Source: CAWJLS01 sp963843755 | Lineage (GTDB): Bacteria > Acidobacteriota > Thermoanaerobaculia > Multivoradales > DATKCC01 | NCBI GenBank assembly: GCA_963843755.1 | Contig: CAWJLS010000007.1 | Location: 647,303-711,302, forward strand | Direction of reading: 5' to 3' | Length of the DNA stretch: 64,000 bases | Part shown: positions 1 through 12,942 of the stretch, in pieces | Layout: each line of letters begins with the position of its first letter | How positions within the stretch are numbered: the first letter of the stretch is position 1 | Position numbers and translations under genes: made by a program | The notes under the pieces: generated by a model | What the model was told of the DNA's origin: nothing | What the model saw: the letters and a program-made list of their open reading frames with translations, nothing else | Database searches by the model: none

Positions 1-2
1 AC

Positions 3-690
3 GTCTGGTGCGCGCCGGTGGACAGCGATCTCGACGAGCTGGCCGACCGGTTCGTCGAGTCGGGCCACTCCCGGCTGCCGCTCTACGAGAGCTCGCCCGA
101 CCACATCGTCGGCATCCTCCACATCCGGGACCTGCTCCGCGGCCTGCACGCCGGAGCCGAAGCCTCCGACGGCGACGGCGACGGGGCGGGTCCGCGGCCG
201 AGCGCCCGGTCGCTGTCCAACCCGCCGTTCTTCGTCCCCGAGACCAAGCCGCTGGGGCAGCTCCTGAAAGAGCTCCAGGCGCGCTTCCAGCAGATGGCGG
301 TGGTGGTGGACGAGTACGGCGGCACGGCGGGCATCGTCACCGTCGAGGACCTGGTCGAGGAGATCGTCGGCGAGCTGGTCGACGAGCACGAAGAGGCCCA
401 CCCGGAGAACGAGCTGCTGGCCGACGGGGCGTGGCGGCTCGCCGGCTCCTCGGACGTGGACGTCCTGGAGGAGCTGTTCGGCGTCGACCTGGGCGAGGTG
501 CCCTACGAAACCGTCGGCGGAATGGTCTTCAGCCTGCACGGCGACGTTCCGGCGGTGGGCGACATGGTGGAAGGCTACGGCCTGCGCTACACGGTCGAGG
601 AGGTCGAGGAGCGGCGGGTCTCGCGGGTGCGGGTCGAGCCGTTGGTCACCGCAGGGCGGCCCCGAGCCGGCCGAGGAGGAGAGAACGTGA
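3..690 (+). CDS. CorC/HlyC-family CBS-domain protein, 5' end missing
   Basis: This is the C-terminal part of a CorC/HlyC (TlyC) family protein whose start lies left of the window. It shows CBS-domain sequence (SGHSRLPLYE near nt 58-87, then DEYGGTAGIVTVEDLVEEI near nt 310-366) followed by the CorC_HlyC transporter-associated domain (VPYETVGGMVFSLHGDVP near nt 499-552). Family members act in divalent-cation efflux or tolerance at the membrane. The frame stays open past the domain into era. Between nt about 645 and 662, however, the codon pattern changes: frame 1 from nt 661 reads a G/C-ending, acidic tail (PEPAEEERT) and stops at TGA 688-690, overlapping the era GTG. I infer a one-base indel near the CCCC run at about 660-663 rather than a true fusion. 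Family assignment is secure; the C-terminus is not. Confidence 0.85.
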
Positions 691-1634
691 GTGAGGATCA
701 GGACCAGACCGGCGCCGTCGCCGGCGCAACCCGGTTCGGGACCGTCGCCCTGATCGGGCGGCCCAACGCCGGCAAGTCGACGCTGATGAACCGGCTGCTC
801 GACGAGAAGCTGGCGATCGTCTCCGACAAGCCGCAGACCACCCGCCACCGGCTGGTGGGCATCCTCTCGGCGGAGCGGGGCCAGATGGTGTTCTACGACA
901 CCCCGGGCGTCCACAAGCCGCTCCACCGGATGAACAAGCAGATGGTGCGCTACGCCGTCGACGCCCTCGACGAGGCCGACGTCGTCTGCCTGCTGGTCGA
1001 CGCCACCCAGCGCTTCGGCTCGGGCGATCAGTACATGGTCGAGCTGCTGGAGCGCACGAGCCGTCCGAAGCTCGCCCTGCTGAACAAGATCGACCGGGTC
1101 TCGAAGCCGTCGCTCCTGCCGACCATCGCCCGCTACGCCGACTCCGGGCTGTTCCAGGAGGTGGTGCCGATCTCGGCGCTCTCCGGCGACGGCTGCGACC
1201 GCCTGCTCGACCTGCTCTGGGGCCTGCTGCCCGAAGGGCCGCCCGCCTACGACCCCGAGCTGCTGACCCTCCACCCGGAGCGCTTCCTGGCCGCCGAGCG
1301 CATCCGCGAGAAGATCCTCGAGCACACCCGCGACGAGCTGCCCTTCGCCACCGCCGTCCTGCTCGAGACCTGGGAAGAGGCCGGTTCGGAAGAGGGGCGG
1401 GGCCTGATCAAGATCGGCGCCTCGATCCTGGTGGAAAAGCCGGGCCAGAAGAAGATCCTCATCGGCCGGGGCGGCAGCATGATCAAGACCATCGGCACCG
1501 AGGCCCGCCTCGATTTGGAGCAGTACCTCGAATCGCGTGTCTTCCTCGATCTCCACGTCCGGGTCGAGGAAGACTGGCGCGAGCGCCGGAACGTGCTGGC
1601 GGATATCGATCGAGAGATTCTGCTGGGAGAGTGA
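687..1634 (+). CDS. era: GTPase Era
   Basis: Era is a GTPase that binds the 3' end of 16S rRNA and assists 30S ribosome assembly. The 315-residue product has the expected length. Visible are G1 (GRPNAGKST, residues 24-32), the switch segment PQTTRH, G3 (DTPGVHKPLH), G4 (NKID) and a C-terminal KH domain (ILIGRGGSMIKTIG) typical of Era rather than Der or other TrmE-class GTPases. I chose the GTG at 687 because GAGGAGAG lies just upstream and the protein then begins shortly before the G domain. The upstream CorC-type gene probably ends at TGA 688-690, giving a GTGA overlap and translational coupling; the corC-era order is common in bacteria. Confidence 0.96.
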   Translation: MSEDQDQTGAVAGATRFGTVALIGRPNAGKSTLMNRLLDEKLAIVSDKPQTTRHRLVGILSAERGQMVFYDTPGVHKPLHRMNKQMVRYAVDALDEADVVCLLVDATQRFGSGDQYMVELLERTSRPKLALLNKIDRVSKPSLLPTIARYADSGLFQEVVPISALSGDGCDRLLDLLWGLLPEGPPAYDPELLTLHPERFLAAERIREKILEHTRDELPFATAVLLETWEEAGSEEGRGLIKIGASILVEKPGQKKILIGRGGSMIKTIGTEARLDLEQYLESRVFLDLHVRVEEDWRERRNVLADIDREILLGE

Positions 1635-1699
1635 TCGGTCAGGTCACCTCTGCCATTCGCCTACCGGGTCGATGGAACGACCGTCGGCCTCATTCATCG

Positions 1700-1728
1700 C
1701 TTTCAGTCCTGGCTGATCTTGGTATATT
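1700..1728 (+). promoter_or_regulatory. Candidate sigma-70-type promoter with extended -10
   Basis: TGGTATATT at 1720-1728 matches an extended -10 (TGN plus TATATT, five of six bases). A weak -35 (CTTTCA, 1700-1705) lies 17 nt upstream. The site sits in a locally A/T-richer stretch between era and the secreted coiled-coil gene starting at 1801, and would give a leader of roughly 65 nt. The -35 match is poor, so activity is inferred. Confidence 0.5.
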
Positions 1729-1800
1729 CGCTGAAACATGAAGGTGTAGAGAGTCTGGTCTTTTTCGGTTGTCGCCGCGGCACGAAGCGGGAGGAACCTG

Positions 1801-2850
1801 ATGAACGGTCGGCGAAGAGGTGCCATGGTTCTCCTCGCCCTGTGCCTCGCGGGTATGGGCTCCCCGGGCGTGGCCGAGGCGGCTGGCTTCTCCAAGATCC
1901 TCGGTGTCCTGGTTCCGGGCGCTCTCAAGTCGGCGGGCAAAGCTCTCAGCGGCTTCTTTGTCGCCTATGAGGGCGGAAAGATCCTGGATCGGCTGCTGGG
2001 TGAGGATCTGGCATCCCAACTGGAGAGCGTCAGGGCCGATCTCCATACGGTGATCGAGAGCGAGGTCGACGAGGTGGCAGCCGCCGTCGGAGAAGAGCAG
2101 ACCCTCCGCCAAGAGGCCGTGGAAGCGGTCGAGAGTGAGCTGGAGCTTGTCGACAGGGCGCTCGCTGTGCTGCGTGGAGAGGTGAGAGATGTCGGCGGGG
2201 CGGTGGCCAGGATCAAGGAGGATCAGGCCAGGCTCGAGGCAGGGATCGAAGAGCTGGATCGCCGGATGATGGCTCTCGAGGCCCGGGTCGATCGCTTGGG
2301 CGGCCGGATCGATCGGCTCGATGCGCGCGTCGCGATCCTCGAAGACGCATTGATTCGGGACTGCCTGGACCTGAGGAATGCCCCGCGGGTGGGGGCGATG
2401 GGCTTTCGCACTCTTCAACGTGACCGGGCGGTGCTGATCGACTCATCTGACAGCGAGAGGCTGCACCTCACGGTCCGTGCATTCCTGGATGTCTGTACGG
2501 CGGACTTGACCGAGCGCGGGCTGCTCCTCCAGCTAGCTTGGGTCACCTGGGGGCTCGACCGAGAGCTCTCTCTCTTTGCGACCTTCAAGCACATCGAACA
2601 GGGCGGGTTCGATCCGGTCTCTCTCAATCAGTTGACCCGCATCGAGTACCCCCTTGACCGCCCCGTCCATCCTGTCGATGGCCAGGTTACCGAGATCTTC
2701 ATCCCCTACGCGGAGATTCCTTTCTCCGCGACCCGCCGTCTCGCCTTGGCGCTGGTCATGACTCACGACGGCGGGCCGATCTACTCCCTGCCCGACCGCG
2801 TGCTCAACTGCCGCTTCGGCCAGCAGACCCAGTGCCTCTGGGGCCGGTAG
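1801..2850 (+). CDS. Secreted coiled-coil protein, function unknown
   Basis: I do not recognise this 349-residue protein. It begins with a Sec-type signal peptide (RRR n-region, hydrophobic core, cleavage probably after AEAA near residue 28). A short hydrophobic, glycine-rich segment (about 29-60) follows, then a long heptad-patterned region (about 65-180) rich in E, L, V and R, including ARVDRLGGRIDRLDARVAIL, which should form a coiled coil. The C-terminal half looks globular, with four cysteines that could pair outside the cytoplasm. GGGAGGA precedes the ATG. A promoter-like site lies at 1700-1728 and the next gene is convergent, so it appears monocistronic. The coiled coil resembles that of many unrelated proteins and does not identify a family. 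Confidence 0.8.
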   Translation: MNGRRRGAMVLLALCLAGMGSPGVAEAAGFSKILGVLVPGALKSAGKALSGFFVAYEGGKILDRLLGEDLASQLESVRADLHTVIESEVDEVAAAVGEEQTLRQEAVEAVESELELVDRALAVLRGEVRDVGGAVARIKEDQARLEAGIEELDRRMMALEARVDRLGGRIDRLDARVAILEDALIRDCLDLRNAPRVGAMGFRTLQRDRAVLIDSSDSERLHLTVRAFLDVCTADLTERGLLLQLAWVTWGLDRELSLFATFKHIEQGGFDPVSLNQLTRIEYPLDRPVHPVDGQVTEIFIPYAEIPFSATRRLALALVMTHDGGPIYSLPDRVLNCRFGQQTQCLWGR

Positions 2851-3042
2851 TGGGGTGGGTGCGTCAGACGTCCCGTAGCTGGCCGCCGGTGACGAGGTGT
2901 CGGGCGCCAGGAGAGGTGGCAGAGCTCTGGAGGGGGACGCTCCTACCTGCTCCTCCTGTCCCATCAGCCCGGCTCCCAACAGGCAGCCGTGGGTGGTGTG
3001 CGTGTGTGTGGGGCCTCCCGCACCGCTCCGGCAGACCCCTCG

Positions 3043-3987
3043 CTACGCTCCCTCTCCCCCGGTCAGTAGCTCCCACTCCGCCGCCGGCTCGTCGCCCGGC
3101 CCTTCGACCTGCCGTGCCCGGAGGGTCCCGGCCTGGAGCCGGGCGACGGCCCGGCGGTCGCGCCAGGGGGTGAGGAGCACCACCGAGTCCTCGGCCACCT
3201 CTTCGACCACCCCCAGGGCGAGGCAGAACCCCTCGTCGTCGAGCAGGCCGACGATCGACCCGGTCTGCGCCTCGGCTCCCGGGGTCCAGGCGCTGTCGAG
3301 GATGCGCCGGCGGGCGAAGCGGAGCGGCCGGGCGTCGGCCAGGTGGGCCCGTAGGCGGGACTCGGCCGCCCGGCGCCGCGCGGCCGTTCGCCGGTCCCCC
3401 GGCGGCTCGTCCCCCGTCGACTCGGGCACCCGGTAGACCGTGATCCGTCCCTTGACCACGTCGAGGAACGGCCGCAGCTCGCCGTTGCGCTCGATCGCCA
3501 CCACCTGGTCCACACCTGTGGCCAGGACCATGTGGTGGAGTAGCTCCCAGACCCTCGGATCGGTGCCGCGGACGTCGCCCCGGCCGTCGCCGTTCGGCGG
3601 GGGCGCTTCGACCGCCGGCGCGTCCAGGACCACCAGCTCCGCCCCCTCCTGCCGGGCGCGCTCGGCCAGGCGCGCGGTGCCGACCACGGTCTGGAGCGGC
3701 AGGCTGCTGGCCGAGGTGGCGCCGACGAACCACTGGGCGGCCGGCGCCCGCCACGGGCTGGTCAGGGCGAGGCCCAGGCAGCCGGCCGGGCCGATCGAGG
3801 TCTGGCCCGGGTCGGCGTCGATCTCGGCCACCCGTGGAAGGCCCCGGCCGAGCTGGGCGGTGAGGAATCCGGCCAGCGGCGTCTTGCCGGTTCCGGCCGC
3901 TCCGACGACCAGCACCGTGCCTCGCTCCAGGTAGGCGAGGACGTCCTCCCAGCCGGGGCGAGGACTGACTCTGCGTGTTTCGAGCAC
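3043..3987 (-). CDS. Clp1-like P-loop protein (putative polynucleotide kinase-type NTPase)
   Basis: This 314-residue protein carries a Walker A motif (GAAGTGKT, residues 29-36) close to the N-terminus, then the sequence EIDADPGQTSIGPAG, which matches the DxDxGQ region of the CLP1_P domain found in Clp1/Grc3-type RNA 5'-kinases. A hydrophobic strand ending in VVLDAPAV may be Walker B. The C-terminal part (from about residue 200) resembles the small beta domain that follows the NTPase in this family. GTG is the only reasonable start, 24 nt from the divergent mgtE start, so the two genes probably share a promoter region. Bacterial members are largely uncharacterised; kinase activity and substrate are inferred. 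Confidence 0.72.
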   Translation of the reverse strand: MLETRRVSPRPGWEDVLAYLERGTVLVVGAAGTGKTPLAGFLTAQLGRGLPRVAEIDADPGQTSIGPAGCLGLALTSPWRAPAAQWFVGATSASSLPLQTVVGTARLAERARQEGAELVVLDAPAVEAPPPNGDGRGDVRGTDPRVWELLHHMVLATGVDQVVAIERNGELRPFLDVVKGRITVYRVPESTGDEPPGDRRTAARRRAAESRLRAHLADARPLRFARRRILDSAWTPGAEAQTGSIVGLLDDEGFCLALGVVEEVAEDSVVLLTPWRDRRAVARLQAGTLRARQVEGPGDEPAAEWELLTGGEGA

Positions 3988-4011
3988 GGGGAGGAACCTA
4001 CCAGAAGTCCT

Positions 4012-5412
4012 GTGCTACGCTCCATTTCCGTGCGAGTCGTCACTGTCAAGCGGCCGGAGCAGCAGGCCGAGCTTCTGCGGAAGTTCGTCCGCAAGGGGAG
4101 CCGACAAAGCATCACCAAGCTGCTGGGGAAGGTGCGCCCGGAGGACATCGCGGTCATGTTCCGCGGCCTGACGCCGGCGGAGCGCATCGACACCTTCCGC
4201 ATCCTGGTCGACGACGACCGCGAGAGCGCCGGCGACGTCCTGGCGGAGCTCGACGCGCCGCTCAGGCTCGGCCTGCTCGAACGCCTCCAGCCGCAGGAGG
4301 TCGCCTCGATCCTCGAAGGGATGCCGGTCGACGACCAGGTGTTCGTCATCGAGTCGGTTCCGGAGCACCTGCGCCCGGCGATCCTCTCCCTGGTCGGGGT
4401 CGAGTCGCTGTCGGACGTCCAGAGCCAGCTCACCTTCGAGGACGATTCCGCCGGCCGGATCATGACCCGGGAGTTCTTCGCGCTGCCCGAGACCACGACG
4501 GTGCGCGACGCGGTGGCGGCGATCCAGGAGCACCGGGAGCTGGAGCTGGTCGTCTACCTCTACGTGCTCGACCAGGACGAGTGCCTGTCGGGGGTGATGT
4601 CGCTGCGCCAGCTCCTGCTGGCCCGGCCGGCCAAGACCCTGGCCGAGGTCACCACCCGGGACGTGATCAGCGTCCACACGGACACGGACCAGGAGGAGGT
4701 GGCCCAGCTCGCCACCCGCTACGACCTGCTGGCCCTGCCGGTGGTCGACTCCGACGGCCACCTGGTCGGCATCGTCACCTACGACGACATCGTCGACGTG
4801 CTGCGCGAGGAGGCGACCGAGGACCTGTTCAAGATGGCGGGCACTTCGGACGAGGAGATCCTCTACCAGGAGCGCTCGTTCAAGGTCGCCTCGATCCGGC
4901 TGCCCTGGTTGCTGGTCAACCTGGCCGGCGGCGTGCTCACCGGCCTGCTGTTCAAGCACTTCCAGATCCAGCTCAAGGACGCCCTCTTCCTGGTCACCTT
5001 CGTACCGGTGATCATGGGCATGGGCGGCAACGTCGGCAACCAGACCTCGACCATCGCGGTGCGCGGGCTGGCGACCGGGCGCCTGCGCCGCGGCGAGGCG
5101 AGCACCCGCCAGTTCCTGTGGCGTCAGCTCAAGGTGGGGCTGCTGCTCGGCGTCTCCTGCGCGTCGGTGGTGGCGGTGGCCGCGGCCGTGCTGGAGCAGA
5201 ACCCGATGTACTCGTTGGTGGTGGGCGGCGCGATGTTCTGCGCCCTGGTGCTGGCGTCGGTCAACGGCTCGCTGATCCCGCTCCTGTTCGAGCGCCTGGG
5301 GGTCGATCCCGCCATCGCCTCCGGCCCCCTGGTGGCGACCACCAACGACATCACCGGCATCCTGATCTACTTCAGCCTCGCCACCGCCATGATCGGCTGG
5401 CTGGTCCGGTAG
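4012..5412 (+). CDS. mgtE: Magnesium transporter MgtE
   Basis: MgtE is a homodimeric Mg2+ channel of the inner membrane gated by its cytoplasmic domain. The 466-residue product has the family order: an N-terminal helical domain (about 20-130), two CBS domains (about 140-270, with RIMTREFF and VVDSDGHLVGIVTYDDIVD), a connecting helix, and five membrane helices. The pore-family signature GGNVGNQTSTIAVRGLATG is intact, as is the C-terminal ASGPLVATTNDITGILIYF. GTG at 4012 opens the frame; GTG at 4030 is an alternative start that would still leave the whole domain. It diverges from the Clp1-like gene and lies 62 nt upstream of recO. Mg2+ sensing is expected through the N-terminal and CBS domains. 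Confidence 0.97.
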   Translation: MLRSISVRVVTVKRPEQQAELLRKFVRKGSRQSITKLLGKVRPEDIAVMFRGLTPAERIDTFRILVDDDRESAGDVLAELDAPLRLGLLERLQPQEVASILEGMPVDDQVFVIESVPEHLRPAILSLVGVESLSDVQSQLTFEDDSAGRIMTREFFALPETTTVRDAVAAIQEHRELELVVYLYVLDQDECLSGVMSLRQLLLARPAKTLAEVTTRDVISVHTDTDQEEVAQLATRYDLLALPVVDSDGHLVGIVTYDDIVDVLREEATEDLFKMAGTSDEEILYQERSFKVASIRLPWLLVNLAGGVLTGLLFKHFQIQLKDALFLVTFVPVIMGMGGNVGNQTSTIAVRGLATGRLRRGEASTRQFLWRQLKVGLLLGVSCASVVAVAAAVLEQNPMYSLVVGGAMFCALVLASVNGSLIPLLFERLGVDPAIASGPLVATTNDITGILIYFSLATAMIGWLVR

Positions 5413-5429
5413 ATCCGGTAGGTCCGGAA
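5403..5429 (+). repeat. Three tandem 9-bp units at the mgtE 3' end
   Basis: GGTCCGGTA, GATCCGGTA and GGTCCGGAA follow one another across the mgtE stop codon. Similar 9-bp units with a GGTCCG/GATCCGG core or related composition recur at 14921, 16516, 16632, 18073 and 25810. Confidence 0.6.
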
Positions 5430-5474
5430 TGCCCGACGCGGCAGCTCTCCGCCGCCCGGTGTAGGCTTTGCCGG

Positions 5475-6265
5475 ATGCGAGCCTTCCAGGGCGAGGCCCT
5501 GATCCTCGACGTCTTCGACCTCCACGAGAAGGACCGGATCGTCACCCTTCTGACCCGCGAGCGGGGCAAGAAGAAAGGGGTGGCCCGCGGCGCCCGGCGC
5601 AAGTACTCCCGGTTCGCCGGCCAGCTCCAGCCGCTCGCCAAGGTGGCGGTGCACTGGTTCGAGAAGGAGGGGCGCGACCTGGTACGGATCGGCGAGGTGG
5701 AGCTCGTCCGGCCGGCCCACAAGCTCCAGCAGGATCTCGACGGCATCCTGCTGGGCAGCTACCTTGCCGACCACCTGGTGGAGTTCGTCCAGGAGGACGA
5801 GCCGGGCGATCTGTGGTTCCGGCTGCTCGATTCGACGATCGAAGCCCTCCTTCGGGGGGTGGACCGCGACGCCGCGGCGCGGTATTTTGAGGCCTGGGTG
5901 TTACGGCTCTCCGGCATCTTTCCACCACCCCGAGAGTGTCCTGTGTGCGAGCGGCCCTTCCCGCGCGGCGGGGCGGTCTTGCCGCGAAGCGACGATCACC
6001 TGGTGTGTGTGGACTGCGCCGCCCGCGGCGTGGAAGGCCCGGCCGGCGTCGGTGCCGGTGGCGGCTTGCCGATCGGCTCCGACGTTCTCGAGCTCCTGCT
6101 GCGCGTGGGAGCGGAGCGCCTGGACAGCTTCGCCGCGCGGCCCCCGGGCGACGACACGCTGCGGCGGGCCGAACGCCTCGCGGCCGAGGTACGACGGCGC
6201 TTCCTCGGCCGCGAGCTCAAGAGCTACGGTGTGATCGAACGCATGCGCCCCGACCTGAACCGTTC

Positions 6266-6269
<4 letters not shown>
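5475..6269 (+). CDS. recO: DNA repair protein RecO
   Basis: RecO works with RecR and RecF to load RecA on SSB-coated single-stranded DNA during recombinational repair. The 264-residue product starts with an N-terminal OB-fold (QGEALILDVFDLHEKDRIVT, then RGKKKGVARGARR) and continues with the helical domain. A zinc-ribbon made from two CxxC pairs (CPVC near residue 155 and CVDC near 178) is complete. The ATG at 5475 is the natural start because it places the OB fold at residue 1; the open frame upstream is mgtE shadow. The stop TGA overlaps the glyQ ATG (ATGA at 6266-6269), so recO, glyQ and glyS are probably translated in series. Confidence 0.93.
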
Positions 6270-7230
<961 letters not shown>

Positions 7231-7234
<4 letters not shown>

Positions 7235-9387
7235 GCGGCACCGGGAAGGAGTACCTGCTCGAGGTGCGCACGGAGGAGATCCCGGCGCGCATGCTGGAGC
7301 CGGGGGTCAAGCACCTGGCGACCCGCCTGTTCGAGGAGCTCATGGGCCGCGCCCTCGGGCCGACCAAGGTGTCGACCGGGTTCACCCCGCGACGGCTGCT
7401 GGTGGTGCTCGAAGGGGTGCCGGAGTCCGAGCCCGACCGGGACGAGGAGTCGGTGGGGCCGCCGGCGCGGATCTGCTACGACGACGCGGGGAACCCGACC
7501 AAGGCGCTCGCAGGCTTCGCCAAGAGGCTCGGCCTCGCGCCGGAGGCGCTCGAGCGGGTCGAGACCGACAAGGGCGAGTACGTCGTCGCCCGCCAGCGGG
7601 TGAAGGGGCGGCCGACGCCGGAGGTGCTGGCAGAGCTCGTCCCCAAGGTGCTGACCGAGATCCCGTGGCCCAAGACCATGCGGTGGGGCGAGTCCAGAGG
7701 GCCGTGGGTGCGGCCGGTCCACGGCATCGTGTCGCTGTTCGACGGGGCGGTGGTGCCGTTCGAGCTGTTCGGTGTGACCGCCGGGGACCGCACCGCCGGC
7801 CACCCGGTGCTCTCGCCGCAGGAGGTGGCGGTGACCGGGGCGGCGGACCTCGAGGCGAAGCTCGCCGAGCGCGGCATCGAGACCGACCCGGCGGCACGGC
7901 GTGACCGGCTCCACGCGGCCATGGTCGAGCGCGCCGAGGCGGTGGGCGGGCGCCTGGTCGAGGACCCGGACCTGCTCGGCCGGCTGGCCGCCATGTGCGC
8001 CATCCCCGGCGTCATGGAGGGCGGCTTCGACGAGTCGTTCCTGGAGCTTCCCCGCGAGGTGCTGATCACCAGCCTGAAGGACCACCAGAGCGCCCTGACT
8101 GTGGAGGGGACAAGTGAAGCTCCCACCGGCGAGGGCAGCTTGCTGCCCCGGTTCCTGACCGTCATGGATCGCCCCGACGATCCGGCGGGACGGGTGCGGG
8201 CCGGCAACGAGTGGGTGGTCGAGGCGCGTCTGGCCGACGCCCGGTTCTTCTACCAGGAGGACCGGAAGCGGCCGCTGGTGGACCGGGCCGGGGAGCTCGA
8301 GCAGCTCGCCTTTCACGCCGCCCTCGGCAGCTACGCGGACAAGACCGCGCGTCTCGAGGGGCTGGCCGGCACCGTGTGCGAGGAGCTCGGTTGGGCCGAC
8401 GAGCAGGGCGGCGCCCGGCGCGCCGCGGGGCTGCTCAAGATCGATCTCGTGACCGAGATGGTCAAGGAGTTCACCTCGCTCCAGGGGGTCGTCGGCGGCG
8501 TCTACCTGCGGGAGGACGGCGAGCCGGAGGCGGTGTGGCAGGCGGTCTACGACCAGTACCTACCCACCTCGACCGACGACCCGCTGCCCCGGGGGAAGGC
8601 CGGCGCGGTGGTCGGCATCGCCGACCGCTTCGACACCCTGGTCGGCATCTTCGGCCTCGGCCTCGTGCCCACCGGCAGCCGTGACCCGTTCGGCCTGCGG
8701 CGGGCGGCCCAGGGGGTGGCGCGGATCGCCCTCGAGCGCGACCTGCCGCTCGATTTCGGCCGGTTGCTCGATCGTGCCGCGGCCCTCTTCGGCGACCGGT
8801 TGACTCAGAGCGCCGACGCCATCCGCCAGGCTCTCGAGCCGTTCTTCGCCGACCGGGTCCGCCACCTGCTCGGTCTGCGCGGCTTCGCCTACGACGAGAT
8901 CGAGGCGGGGCTGGCGGCGATCGATGCCGAGGGCGTCCCGCGCGGCGGCTTCGCCGACCTGCCCGATCTCGCCGCACGGGTCGAGGCGCTCCACCGGGTG
9001 CGCGACGAGCCGCAGTTCCTGTCGGTGGTGCTGGCCGCCAAGCGGATCGACAACATCGTCAAGGACGCGGCGCCCGGCGCGCCGGACGAGTCGCTGCTCC
9101 AGGAGCCGGCGGAGAAGGACCTCTTCGTCGCCTTCCGCGAGCTGGCGGCAGACGTCGAAGAAGCCGCCGCGGCCCGCCGCTACGAGGACGCCCTCCGGCG
9201 GATCGCCGAGCTGGCGGAGGTCCTCGACCGGTTCTTCGAGGACGTGCTGGTGATGGCCGAGGACCCGGCGGTCAAGACCAACCGCCTGGCCCTGCTGCGC
9301 GCCATCGGCCGGACCCTCTCCCGGGTCGCCGGCCTGACCGAGGTGGTCGTCGACAAGGAGGAGCACCGCCGCCGCCACGGCGGCTGA
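7231..9387 (+). CDS. glyS: Glycine-tRNA ligase beta subunit
   Basis: The beta subunit of the alpha2beta2 glycyl-tRNA synthetase recognises and binds tRNA-Gly. The 718-residue length is normal. It opens with the conserved LLEVRTEEIPARML, has the central segments LPREVLITSLKDHQ and GYADKTARLE-like SYADKTARLEGLAG, the glycine-rich GSRDPFGLRRAAQGVARI stretch, and ends with a DALR-type anticodon-binding helical domain (RFFEDVLVMAEDPAVK). Its ATG overlaps the glyQ TGA by ATGA, indicating translational coupling. No unusual residues were noticed. About 130 nt without a gene separate it from ppdK. Confidence 0.97.
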
Positions 9388-9519
9388 GCCCTCCCGGGCC
9401 GCCACGAAGTGTCCCGTTTTGCCATGACCTGTTCATCGAGACTCGCGATCTGTCCATCCATCCCATGAATCGGCCCTCCACCGACCGCATCTCCACGCTC
9501 CAGGAGGCATGAGCACGCC

Positions 9520-12248
<2,729 letters not shown>

Positions 12249-12252
<4 letters not shown>

Positions 12253-12292
12253 GGCGCGCCCCGAACCCGAACGGCCGGGAGACGCGCCTCAG
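12249..12292. terminator. Hairpin between convergent ppdK and IPTL-CTERM genes
   Basis: CTGAGGCGCG (12249-12258, containing the ppdK stop) pairs perfectly with CGCGCCTCAG (12283-12292) around a 24-nt loop. No U-tract follows on the plus strand, so it may act as a weak or bidirectional terminator or as an mRNA 3'-end stabiliser. The function is inferred from position between convergent genes. Confidence 0.45.
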
Positions 12293-12351
12293 CGGTCCTG
12301 TTCCTCTCAGCGGATGTCAGCGGAGGCGGGGCCGCTGCCCCTCAGAGCGCG

Positions 12352-12942
12352 TCAGCCGGTGATCCGGCGGATCGTCCAAAGGCCGCCGAGCAGCAGGGCA
12401 GCGCCCAACAACACCATGCCCCGGAGACCGAGGGTCGGTACCTCGAGGGCGCTCGGCAATCGATCGAGCTGCATCGAGACGCCGCCCTGGTTGTCGCTGT
12501 AGTTGTCGTCGATGATCCAGCAGCTCAGGTCGCCCGCGTCGCTGGTGAACGTGAGGCCGCTGGGGGCGTTGGCCAGCGCCAGCGCCTGCGTCTGCCAGAT
12601 CGAGGGGATCGGGTTGATCGTCACGGTACCGGTGCCGGGGATGTCGCAGGTGACCCGGTGGAGCCAGCCCTGGCTGCAGTTGGCTCCGCTCCCGTCGCAG
12701 CCGGTGACGTTGCCCCAGTAGTTGACGGCGTCGAACTGGCCGCCGTCTCCGGTCCCGATGAAGGTGACCTGGTAGGTCCCGGCCGGGATGGAGTTGACCA
12801 CCACCGGGTTCGCGGCGTCGTTGACCGTCGGCGGTGAGCCGCTGACGTCGAGGAAGTAGGTCTGGGCGGAGGCCGTGGAGGAGGCGACGAGGCCGAGGCT
12901 CATCGTGAGCACGAGACAGACATTGCGCACAGTTCCAGTCAT
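12352..12942 (-). CDS. Secreted protein with IPTL-CTERM-type C-terminal sorting signal
   Basis: This 196-residue exported protein starts with a signal peptide (cleavage probably after STASA near residue 26) and ends with a tripartite tail: EVPTLGLRG, a hydrophobic helix (MVLLGAALLLGGLWTI) and a basic RR end. That is the layout of IPTL-CTERM domains, which resemble PEP-CTERM signals. The mature middle part is Asn/Gly/Ser-rich with several cysteines (VTGCDGSGANC, RVTCDIPG, DLSCWIIDD), consistent with disulfides outside the cytoplasm, and it has the look of a small beta-sandwich. GGGGAG precedes the ATG. It converges on ppdK and diverges from the gene at 13532. Its role is unknown; the C-terminal signal is the only confident call. 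Confidence 0.8.
   Translation of the reverse strand: MTGTVRNVCLVLTMSLGLVASSTASAQTYFLDVSGSPPTVNDAANPVVVNSIPAGTYQVTFIGTGDGGQFDAVNYWGNVTGCDGSGANCSQGWLHRVTCDIPGTGTVTINPIPSIWQTQALALANAPSGLTFTSDAGDLSCWIIDDNYSDNQGGVSMQLDRLPSALEVPTLGLRGMVLLGAALLLGGLWTIRRITG

Noticed and set aside
18..1634. Genuine CorC-Era fusion protein
   Set aside because: Codon pattern and a GTGA stop/start overlap in the neighbouring frame make a one-base indel more likely; kept only as a point to verify.
3975..5474. Long upstream extension of recO
   Set aside because: It lies over mgtE in a different frame; RecO conserved sequence begins at ATG 5475.
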